Positions 42,797-50,093 of a DNA stretch of 64,000 nucleotides are shown here, one piece after another. The stretch's first letter is position 1. Every line of letters begins with the position of its first letter. A model generated the notes under the pieces. The model had not been told where the DNA came from, ran no database searches, and was given only the letters and a program-made list of their open reading frames with translations. Where the stretch lies: NCBI RefSeq assembly GCF_029223485.1, contig NZ_JARHTP010000026.1:1-64000 (forward strand), in the 5' to 3' direction. The DNA comes from Streptomyces coacervatus. GTDB taxonomy: Bacteria; Actinomycetota; Actinomycetes; Streptomycetales; Streptomycetaceae. A program made the translations under genes and the position numbers.

Positions 42797-44380
42797 TCAG
42801 GGATCGACCTTTTCGGGGGCGCCCCCGGAGGGTGCCGTGCGTGCCGCCTCGCGGGCGATCGTGCGGGCGTGCTCGGGGTTGAGGAACCAGTGCCGGGCCG
42901 ACGCCCCCCACCACGCCGCCGCGAAGCCGAGGACCGCAAGGACCGCGACCGGGGCGTAGTTGAAGCTCTCCCAGGTGACCGGCGAGACCTGCGGCAGCAT
43001 GAACAGCACCGTGATCACGCCCACCCACACCACCGACACGACGCCGATCGCCCTCGACCAGCGCCCCAGATGCCACGGCCCCCGGTCGAAGGCGTCCCCC
43101 TTGCGCAGCCGCAGCAGCGTGGGGATGACATACGCGATGTAGAGGCCGATCACCGCGATCGATGTCACCGCCGCATACGCCGTCACATTGATCAGATACG
43201 GCAGCCCCAGTACCAGCGCCCCGGCCGCCGCCAGCCATACCGCAGCCACCGGGGTCCGGGTCCGCGGGCTCACCGTGTGCCACAGGTGCGAGAAGGGCAG
43301 GGCGCCGTCGCGCGAAAAGGCGTAGATCATGCGGCTGTTGGCCGTGACCGACGCCATCCCGCAGAACAGCTGCGCGCCGATGACGACCAGCAGGAGCAGC
43401 TTGCCCGCCGTCGCCCCGAGCCCGTCCAGCAGGATCTGGGCGGGCGGTGCCCCTGTGGGCGAGGCGAGCTCCTTGTCGTACGACTGGATGGCGAACGTGA
43501 AGCCCAGCAGCAGCACGAAACCGGCTATCCACGACGTCCAGATCGACTGGACGATGCCCTTGGGGCCCGCCGTCGACGCGTCGTGCGTCTCCTCCGTCAT
43601 ATGGGCGGAGGCGTCGTAGCCGGTGAAGGTGTACTGGGCCATCAGCAGGCCGAGCAGCACCACGTACACACCGCTGCCCCAGCCCGTGTTGTTCACGAAC
43701 TTCGTGAACACGAAGGACGCGGACTGGTGATGGTCCGGTACGAAGGCCAGCGCGCCGACGATCACCCCGACCCCCAGCACGTGCCACCACACGCTCACGT
43801 CGTTGAGGAAGGCGACGATTCGGACGCCGAAGGTGTTGAGCACGCCGTGCAGGATCAGGATGCCCGCGAAGAGCAGTACCGTCCGGCCCGGCGTCACCTT
43901 GAAGTCGAACTGCAGGTTCAGGTACGCGCCGAGGAAGGACGCGGCACCGAAGTCGATGCCCGCCGTCACCGCCACCTGGCCCAGCACGTTGAACCAGCCC
44001 GTGAACCACGCCCAGGCCGCGGCCGAACGCGGGGGCGCCAGGCGGTGGGCCCAGAAGTACAGGCCCGCGGAGGTCGGGTAGGCCGAACAGATCTCGGCCA
44101 TCGACAGGCCGACGAACAGCGTCATCAGGCCTACGGCGACCCAGCCCCAGGTGATCACGGCCGGGCCGCCCGTGTTCATGCCGAAGAGGTAGAGGGTCAG
44201 GCAGCCGGACAGAACAGAGATGATCGTGAACGAGACCGCGTAGTTGGAGAACGCCGACATGCGGCGGGCGAGAACCTGCGTGTAGCCGAGCTGGGCAAGC
44301 CGTTCCTCGTCCGAGAGTTCCGGAGAATCCGAGGGTTTCGAGAGACCCGGGCGCCCGCTCGCTATGCCGTCATCTGTCAT
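42797..44380 (-). CDS. APC-superfamily amino acid permease
   Basis: 527 residues from ATG 44380 (the frame opens at 44461 without support). About 12 membrane helices; SFTIISVLSGCLTLYLFGMN and AEICSAYPTSAGLYFWAHRL are characteristic of the amino acid/choline transporter group, with the unwound first helix after SNYAVSF. It imports an amino acid, amine or related compound by proton or sodium symport. N-terminal 40 residues are polar and cytoplasmic. It sits right behind tRNA-Lys, at the boundary where core order resumes. Confidence 0.88.
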   Translation of the reverse strand: MTDDGIASGRPGLSKPSDSPELSDEERLAQLGYTQVLARRMSAFSNYAVSFTIISVLSGCLTLYLFGMNTGGPAVITWGWVAVGLMTLFVGLSMAEICSAYPTSAGLYFWAHRLAPPRSAAAWAWFTGWFNVLGQVAVTAGIDFGAASFLGAYLNLQFDFKVTPGRTVLLFAGILILHGVLNTFGVRIVAFLNDVSVWWHVLGVGVIVGALAFVPDHHQSASFVFTKFVNNTGWGSGVYVVLLGLLMAQYTFTGYDASAHMTEETHDASTAGPKGIVQSIWTSWIAGFVLLLGFTFAIQSYDKELASPTGAPPAQILLDGLGATAGKLLLLVVIGAQLFCGMASVTANSRMIYAFSRDGALPFSHLWHTVSPRTRTPVAAVWLAAAGALVLGLPYLINVTAYAAVTSIAVIGLYIAYVIPTLLRLRKGDAFDRGPWHLGRWSRAIGVVSVVWVGVITVLFMLPQVSPVTWESFNYAPVAVLAVLGFAAAWWGASARHWFLNPEHARTIAREAARTAPSGGAPEKVDP

Positions 44381-44462
44381 GCCCCCAGCGATTCCCTCCC
44401 CGAGGGCGTGACATGCATCACAACATGGCCAAAAAAGGCCCTTGGGGTTCCTGGTACGCAAA

Positions 44463-44492
44463 GGGCCCGCACGACCGAAGTCGTACGGGCCC
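44463..44492 (-). terminator. Terminator of the DEAD-box helicase gene
   Basis: Stem GGGCCCGCACGAC / GTCGTACGGGCCC with a CGAA tetraloop, followed on the minus strand by TTTGCG. It begins 20 bases after the helicase stop codon. Confidence 0.75.
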
Positions 44493-44511
44493 TCGCTCAG
44501 CTCACTCTGCG

Positions 44512-46689
44512 TCAGCCGTTGCGCTTCCAGCGCGGCTTGTCGTCGCGGCGCCCGAAGGAGGAGGAGCCGCCGCCGGTGCCGGTGCCGCGGTGGTCGTCAC
44601 GGCGGCCGTAGGGACGCTCGTGGCCGCCGGAGCGGAAGCCCGGGCGGTCGCCCTGGCGGTCGCGGTTGAAGGGACGGTCGCTGCCACGGTGACCGCTGCG
44701 CTCGTCGCGGCGCTCGAAGGAACGGCCGGCCGGACGGTCGTCGCGGCGGAAGCCGCCACGGTCGTTGTCCCGACGCTCGAAGGAGCGACCACCACGGTCG
44801 TCACGGTCGCGGTTGAACCCACCACGGTCGTTGTCACGGCGCTCGAAGGAACGGCCACCGCGGTCGTCACGACGCTCGTCCCGACGGAACCCGCCACGGT
44901 CGCTGTCCCGACGCTCGAACCCACGGCCACCGCGGTCGTCGCGGCGCTCGAAGGAACGGCCACCACGGTCGTCACGACGGTCGTCGCGGCGGAACCCACC
45001 GCGGTCGTTGTCCCGACGCTCGAAGGAGCGACCACCACGGTCGTCACGGTCGCGGTTGAACCCACCACGGTCGTTGTCGCGGCGCTCGAAGGAACGGCCA
45101 CCGCGGTCGTCACGACGCTCGTCCCGACGGAACCCGCCACGGTCGCTGTCCCGACGCTCACGACGCTCGTAAGACGACGAACCCTCGGCACGCTCACCAC
45201 GGTCGGCGTCCTGCGCCACCGGCTGCTCGGGCACGGACACCTCGACCGCCTCGACGGCCTCGGCGACCGCCGCCTGCGCCTCGGCCACCGCGGCCTCCGG
45301 GTCCTCGCCGCGCTCGCGGGCGACCCGGGCGACCAGCCGGTCGGCCTCCTCGCGCAGCTCGGTCGCGCGGCGCTGCGCCCGCTCCAGCTGCTTGGTGAGG
45401 TGGGACACCTCGCGCTCGGCCTGCTGCGCCGCGTTGGCCGCGGACTCGGACTGGACCTCGGTCATCGAACGGGCGCCGGTGATCTCGGCGACCTCGGGCT
45501 CGAAGGCCGTACCGGAGTTGATGATGTGACGCCCGGCGTCGACGCCCGCGTCCTCCATCAGCCGGAAGATCTGGCGGCGCTGGTGCGGCAGGGAGAGGGA
45601 GACGACCGTACCCGTGCGGCCGGCACGAGCCGTACGGCCGGCGCGGTGCAGGTAGTCCTTGTGGTCACCGGCCGGGTCCACGTTCAGGACCAGGTCGATG
45701 CCGTCGACGTGGATACCGCGGGCGGCGACGTCGGTGGCGACGAGCGCGTTGACGTAACCGTCCTTGAAGTCGGCCAGCGTCCGGGTCCGGGCGCCCTGGG
45801 TCATGCCGCCGTGCAGCGCGTCGGCCTTCACGCCCGCCTCGCGCAGCTGCTCGGCGATACGGTCGGCGCCCAGCTGGGTGCGGACGAAGATGATGGTGCG
45901 GCCCTTGCGGGAGGCGATCGCGGCCGTGACCGGCGCCTTGTCCTTGGGCTTCACGATCAGGATGTGGTGCGACATGGTCGTGACGGCGCCCTGGGCGGCG
46001 TCCACCTCGTGCGAGACCGGGTCGACCAGGTAGCGCTTGACCAGCGTGGAGATCTCGTTCTCCATGGTCGCGGAGAAGAGCATCCGCTGACCGCCGGCCG
46101 GGACCTGGTCGAGCAGTTCGGTGACCTCGGGCAGGAAGCCCAGGTCGGACATCTGGTCGGCCTCGTCGAGGACGGCGACCTCGACGTTCTCCAGGGAGCA
46201 GGCGCCCCGGTTGATGATGTCGCGCAGACGGCCGGGCGTGGCGACGAGGATGTCGACACCGCGCTCCAGGGCGTAGATCTGGTTGCCCATCGACGTACCG
46301 CCGCAGACGACCTTCATCTTCAGGCCGACGACGTCGCCATACGGCTGCAGCGCGTCCGCCACCTGCATGGCGAGCTCACGGGTCGGCGTGAGGATGATCG
46401 CGCGCGGCTTGTGCTTCTCGGTGCGACCGCCGGCGAGCCGGGCCAGGGTCGGCAGACCGAAGGAGAGGGTCTTGCCGGAGCCGGTGCGGCCACGGCCGAG
46501 GATGTCCTTGCCGGCCAGGGCGTCCGGGATGGTCGCGGCCTGGATCGGGAAGGGGGTGGTCACGCCGTTCTGGGCGAGCTTGCGCACCACGCCCTCGGGG
46601 AGACCGAGGTCCGCGAAGGTGACCTCGGGAGCGTCCTCGGTGCCCTCGTTCTCGGGCACGACGACGTGATCAGTACTGGAAATGGACAT
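44512..46689 (-). CDS. DEAD-box RNA helicase with long Arg-Gly-Asp-rich tail
   Basis: 725 residues from ATG 46689. Helicase core about 25-400: Q motif (TFADLGLPEGVV..PFPIQ), motif I GRGRTGSGKT, motif II VLDEADQMSD, motif III SATME, motif VI HRAGRTARAGRTG. A helical segment (about 405-480) leads to a tail of about 240 residues built of RGGRSFERRD and DRGGFRRDERRD units. The core unwinds short RNA duplexes with ATP and acts in ribosome or mRNA metabolism, as RhlE/CsdA-type enzymes do. The tail likely binds RNA and could support condensate formation. Confidence 0.92.
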   Translation of the reverse strand: MSISSTDHVVVPENEGTEDAPEVTFADLGLPEGVVRKLAQNGVTTPFPIQAATIPDALAGKDILGRGRTGSGKTLSFGLPTLARLAGGRTEKHKPRAIILTPTRELAMQVADALQPYGDVVGLKMKVVCGGTSMGNQIYALERGVDILVATPGRLRDIINRGACSLENVEVAVLDEADQMSDLGFLPEVTELLDQVPAGGQRMLFSATMENEISTLVKRYLVDPVSHEVDAAQGAVTTMSHHILIVKPKDKAPVTAAIASRKGRTIIFVRTQLGADRIAEQLREAGVKADALHGGMTQGARTRTLADFKDGYVNALVATDVAARGIHVDGIDLVLNVDPAGDHKDYLHRAGRTARAGRTGTVVSLSLPHQRRQIFRLMEDAGVDAGRHIINSGTAFEPEVAEITGARSMTEVQSESAANAAQQAEREVSHLTKQLERAQRRATELREEADRLVARVARERGEDPEAAVAEAQAAVAEAVEAVEVSVPEQPVAQDADRGERAEGSSSYERRERRDSDRGGFRRDERRDDRGGRSFERRDNDRGGFNRDRDDRGGRSFERRDNDRGGFRRDDRRDDRGGRSFERRDDRGGRGFERRDSDRGGFRRDERRDDRGGRSFERRDNDRGGFNRDRDDRGGRSFERRDNDRGGFRRDDRPAGRSFERRDERSGHRGSDRPFNRDRQGDRPGFRSGGHERPYGRRDDHRGTGTGGGSSSFGRRDDKPRWKRNG
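44762..45168. repeat. 81-codon in-frame duplication in the helicase tail
   Basis: About 160 bases from 44762 recur from 45005, an offset of 243 bases (81 codons), with about one mismatch. The repeat encodes the Arg/Gly/Asp/Phe-rich units of the tail. Its near identity points to recent expansion or ongoing homogenisation. Confidence 0.8.
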
Positions 46690-46911
46690 GCTGAAGCGAA
46701 ACCTTCCGGAGTCTCGTCGGCACGCGCCCGTCAACTCCGTGATTTCGCAATACGACCGCCTCTATGCGGTCAGCCACGGCAAGGGAGAGAACGCGCCACG
46801 CGGCGCGCTCTGCAGTGGCGCCGGGCAATGGGATCAAACGATCTACCACCATACGCACCCATCACCGCCGGAGGCAAACCGAACCCCAAGGACGTAGGCC
46901 AGATCACACTC

Positions 46912-47436
46912 CTACGCCGGTGACCCCGCCGTGGGCGCGGGCTCCCGCTCCACCATCTGCGGCGCCGTCTCCTCGTGCGCCGACGACGACGGCTCGGCGA
47001 CCGTCGGCGCGGGCGAGGCGGAGGTCGGCTGCTCGCTCGGCGTCGGCTGCGGCTCGGCGACCGTCGGAGTCGGCGTCGCAACGGTCGGCGCAGGATCCCC
47101 GGGCTTCTCGCTCTTCCCGTTCCCCGGCTTGCCCGCCGGAGGAGCGGACTGGCCGGCCCCCGCGGACGGCGAGGCGGAGGGGGACGCCGACGCGCCGCCC
47201 TTGTCCTTCTCCCGCTTGCCGCCCTTGTGCTTGCCGTCGGCGGCGATGCCGACCCCACCGCCCCTGCCGGACACGCCCGTTCCCCCGTCGGGCGCCGCGC
47301 CGCCCCGCTGCCCCGCGGAGTGCGACGGCTTCGCACTGCCGCCTCCCCCGTCCTCGCCCACGCTCATGCAGCCGGCGGCAGCGGCAACGGCCATGACCGT
47401 GGCGGCCAGACGGACGGGTACGTACAAGCGGCGCAC
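46912..47436 (-). CDS. Secreted Pro/Thr/Ala-rich lipoprotein
   Basis: 174 residues from GTG with GGAGG upstream. Lipobox AVAAAAGCMS (Cys about 23) gives an outer-surface lipoprotein. The rest is low complexity: Gly/Lys-rich then repeated PTVA(E/T)P units; no folded domain is visible. Possibly a wall-spanning spacer protein. Function unknown; it is followed by the zincin gene upstream on the same strand with a 76-base gap. Confidence 0.75.
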   Translation of the reverse strand: MRRLYVPVRLAATVMAVAAAAGCMSVGEDGGGGSAKPSHSAGQRGGAAPDGGTGVSGRGGGVGIAADGKHKGGKREKDKGGASASPSASPSAGAGQSAPPAGKPGNGKSEKPGDPAPTVATPTPTVAEPQPTPSEQPTSASPAPTVAEPSSSAHEETAPQMVEREPAPTAGSPA

Positions 47437-47512
47437 GGAAAGCCACCTCCGAGGCGGGGGAAGGAGTCAACCTGCCCAACTCCCGCCGCCCACAAGAGGA
47501 CACGCGCACCGC

Positions 47513-47881
47513 TCATCCGTAACCGAGTGCGTGCAGCCGCGCGTCGTCGATCCCGAAGTGATGCGCGATCTCGTGCACCACGGTCACCTCGGTCTCCGCG
47601 ACGACGTCCTCCCGCGACTCGCACATCCTGAGCGTCGGCCCCCGGTAGATCGTGATCCGGTCCGGCAGCACCCCGGCGTACCATTCGCCCCGGTCCGTCA
47701 GCGGAGTCCCCTCGTAGAGCCCGAGCAGCTCGGGATCGTCCGCCGGCGGCTCGTCCTCGACGAACACCGCGACGTTGTCCATCAGCCGCGTCAGCTCCGG
47801 CGGGATCCGGTCGAGCGCCTCGGCGACCAGTTCCTCGAACTCCTCGCGCGTCATCTCCAGCACAGGCCCATTGTCAGTCAC
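47513..47881 (-). CDS. Minimal zincin-type metallopeptidase family protein
   Basis: 122 residues from GTG 47881; ATG 47854 (MTREEFEELVAEALDRIP) is an alternative with close family appearance. The C-terminal HEIAHHFGIDDARL gives the HExxH zinc site followed by the third ligand at Asp/His nearby. This short family is widespread in actinobacteria and has no established substrate. It is cytoplasmic (no signal). It is divergent from the metallophosphoesterase gene with a 20-base spacer. Confidence 0.85.
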   Translation of the reverse strand: MTDNGPVLEMTREEFEELVAEALDRIPPELTRLMDNVAVFVEDEPPADDPELLGLYEGTPLTDRGEWYAGVLPDRITIYRGPTLRMCESREDVVAETEVTVVHEIAHHFGIDDARLHALGYG

Positions 47882-47901
47882 AGGACGCCGGTACGAGAGT
47901 C

Positions 47902-49530
47902 ATGGCCCCCACCCGCATATCCACCCCCGCACTTGGGCATACGGGACCAATGGCCCGCGTCCCCGCCATCGCCGCCACCGTCCTGAACCGGGTACGCAAG
48001 TCCCCGCGCACCCTCACCCGCCACTACCGCGCACGCCGTCCCCACCCGGCCCTGGAGCTGGTCCGGCAGCCGCACCCCTGGCCCCGCGCCCTGGGTCTGG
48101 TCGCCGTGGTCCTGATCGGCGCCTGGCTGGGCCTGCTGATCGTCGGCAACGTACGAGTCCCGGTCGGCCCCATGAACACGACGATGACCCTGCGCCCGTC
48201 CATCACCGGCGGCACGAAGATCAACGTCTCGCCGCTCGGCGCCCTGCAGCTGAACAGCCACCGCGCGCCCGTCCGCCTGGACGTCAACGTCGACCAGCTG
48301 GACCCGGTCCGCGCCCAGGCCCTGGTCGACCACCCCGAACGGCTCTCCGGCCTCCAGGACGAGGTCGTCCACGACGTCGAGCACGGCACCCTCGACCTGG
48401 CCCTGCGCTCCTGCGTCGCCGTGGTGTCGGGAGCCACCGCCCTCGGCCTCGCGGTCTACCGCCGCCCCCGCCGCGCCCTCGCCGCCGGCGGCACGGCCCT
48501 GGCCCTCCTGATGGCCTGCGGGGCCTCGGCGTACGCGACCTGGAACCCCGAATCCGTCCTCGAACCGAAGTACTCGGGGCTGCTCTCCTCGGCGCCCTCC
48601 CTGGTCGGCAACGCCCGCAACATCGTCACCGAATTCGACGTCTACCAGAAGGAGTTGGCGCGCCTGGTGACCAACGTGACGAAGCTCTACGACGTCACGT
48701 CCACCCTCCCCGCCTACCAGCCGGACCCCACGACCGTCCGCGTCCTGCATGTCTCGGACATCCACCTCAACCCCGCGAGCTGGAAGATCATCGCGTCGCT
48801 GGTGGACCAGTACAAGGTCAACGTGATCGTCGACACGGGCGACACGATGGACCACGGCACGGCGGCGGAGAACGGCTTCCTCGACCCGATCGCGGACCTC
48901 GGGGCGCCGTACGTCTGGGTCAGGGGCAACCACGACTCGCACCTCACCCAGCGCTATCTGTCCCGCATGAAGAACGTGCACGTCCTGGACGACGGCCGGG
49001 CGGAGACGATCGCGGGCCTGCGCTTCGCAGGCATCGGCGACCCGCAGTTCACCCCCGACCGCTCGAAGGTGATCGGCGCCGACGAGTCGGAGCAGCTGGC
49101 CGGGGACCGTCTGGCCGCGGCCCTGAGCGACCAGAAGAACGCGGGCACCCCGGTCGACGTGGCCATGGCCCACGAACCGTCGGCGGCTCGCCAGGTCGAC
49201 GGCGAGGTACCGCTCGTCCTCTGCGGCCACCTGCACCACGAGGGCGACGAGATCCTGAAGAACGGCACCCGGCTGCGCATGGAGGGCTCGACGGGCGGCA
49301 GCGGCCTGCGCGCCCTGGAACACAAATACCCGGCCCCGATCGAGGCCTCGATCCTCTACTTCGACCGCGGCACCCGCCGCCTCCAGGCCTGGGACGCGAT
49401 CAAACTGGGCGGCCTGGGCGAGACGACGGCGGAGGTCACCCGCCACCTCCCGAAGGAGAACCAGCCGGGAGCCACCCCCTCCACCTCCTCCACTCCCACC
49501 CCACCGACCCCTGCCACCTCCACCCCGTAA
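47902..49530 (+). CDS. Membrane-anchored metallophosphoesterase
   Basis: 542 residues from ATG 47902, or 526 from ATG 47950. Two membrane helices (about 60-90 and 175-205) frame an extracytoplasmic stretch; a calcineurin-like phosphoesterase domain follows (about 275-520) with DIHLNP, VIVDTGDTMDHG, VRGNHDSHL and a late CGHLHHEG, all metal ligands of the family. Thr/Pro-rich C-terminal tail. It hydrolyses a phosphoester, probably outside the membrane; substrate unknown. Confidence 0.88.
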   Translation: MAPTRISTPALGHTGPMARVPAIAATVLNRVRKSPRTLTRHYRARRPHPALELVRQPHPWPRALGLVAVVLIGAWLGLLIVGNVRVPVGPMNTTMTLRPSITGGTKINVSPLGALQLNSHRAPVRLDVNVDQLDPVRAQALVDHPERLSGLQDEVVHDVEHGTLDLALRSCVAVVSGATALGLAVYRRPRRALAAGGTALALLMACGASAYATWNPESVLEPKYSGLLSSAPSLVGNARNIVTEFDVYQKELARLVTNVTKLYDVTSTLPAYQPDPTTVRVLHVSDIHLNPASWKIIASLVDQYKVNVIVDTGDTMDHGTAAENGFLDPIADLGAPYVWVRGNHDSHLTQRYLSRMKNVHVLDDGRAETIAGLRFAGIGDPQFTPDRSKVIGADESEQLAGDRLAAALSDQKNAGTPVDVAMAHEPSAARQVDGEVPLVLCGHLHHEGDEILKNGTRLRMEGSTGGSGLRALEHKYPAPIEASILYFDRGTRRLQAWDAIKLGGLGETTAEVTRHLPKENQPGATPSTSSTPTPPTPATSTP

Positions 49531-49536
49531 ACCGTT

Positions 49537-49566
49537 TTGGCGATACCTCCCGCCATCCCATATGCT
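49537..49566 (+). promoter_or_regulatory. Promoter for the tRNA-Glu/Asp/Phe cluster
   Basis: TTGGCG (49537-49542) and TATGCT (49561-49566) with 18-base spacing lie 45 bases before tRNA-Glu. Good vegetative match. Confidence 0.6.
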
Positions 49567-49610
49567 TCTCACGTCCCCGACGCGCTGAGAGGCGCCCAGG
49601 CGGGCCGATA

Positions 49611-49683
49611 GCCCTCATCGTCTAGCGGCCTAGGACGCCGCCCTTTCAAGGCGGTAGCACGGGTTCGAATCCCGTTGGGGGCA
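49611..49683 (+). tRNA. tRNA-Glu (TTC)
   Basis: 73 bases with anticodon loop CTTTCAA, anticodon stem CCGCC/GGCGG, T arm CGGGTTCGAATCCCG. First of three tRNAs in tandem. Confidence 0.94.
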
Positions 49684-49721
49684 CGCAACACCGTGTGCGA
49701 CACTGTCGTACGCAACAGCTT

Positions 49722-49796
49722 GGTCCTGTGGAGCAGTTTGGAGTGCTCGCCACCCTGTCAAGGTGGAGGCCGCGGGTTCAAATCCCGTCAGGACCG
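49722..49796 (+). tRNA. tRNA-Asp (GTC), copy 1
   Basis: 75 bases with anticodon loop CTGTCAA between CCACC/GGTGG arms, T arm CGGGTTCAAATCCCG, discriminator G. Identical to the copy at 57717. Confidence 0.95.
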
Positions 49797-49820
49797 CTGA
49801 GGTTTCCCCGGAAGCCTCGT

Positions 49821-49894
49821 GGCTGGGTAGCTCAGTTGGTACGAGCGATCGCCTGAAAAGCGATAGGTCGCCGGTTCGACCCCGGCCCCAGCCA
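49821..49894 (+). tRNA. tRNA-Phe (GAA)
   Basis: 74 bases with anticodon loop CTGAAAA between ATCGC/GCGAT arms, acceptor GGCTGGG/CCCAGCC, discriminator A. Last of the cluster. Confidence 0.94.
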
Positions 49895-49911
49895 CAACGC
49901 CCCATCAGGGC

Positions 49912-49946
49912 AAACCCCCTTCGGGATCTTCCCGGAGGGGGTTTTT
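49912..49946 (+). terminator. Rho-independent terminator of the tRNA cluster
   Basis: AACCCCCT...GGAGGGGGTT stem with an inner CGGGA/TCCCG pairing, followed by TTTTT. It is 18 bases after tRNA-Phe. Confidence 0.88.
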
Positions 49947-50093
49947 CATGCCCGTCGGGCGGTTCTGTTTTGGGCAAGAGCAGGGTGGATCATGGCGTTC
50001 CTTTGAGTCGGGGCTGACACCATGACAGCTGCATGTCAACGCTGCCCCACCGGCGTTCTCGTGACCTCACCACGAACGCTCCCGGGAGACCCC

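Noticed and set aside
44690..45175. Regular repeats resembling a CRISPR array
   Set aside because: They are in-frame RGG/ERRD codon repeats of the DEAD-box helicase tail; no constant spacer length and no cas genes.
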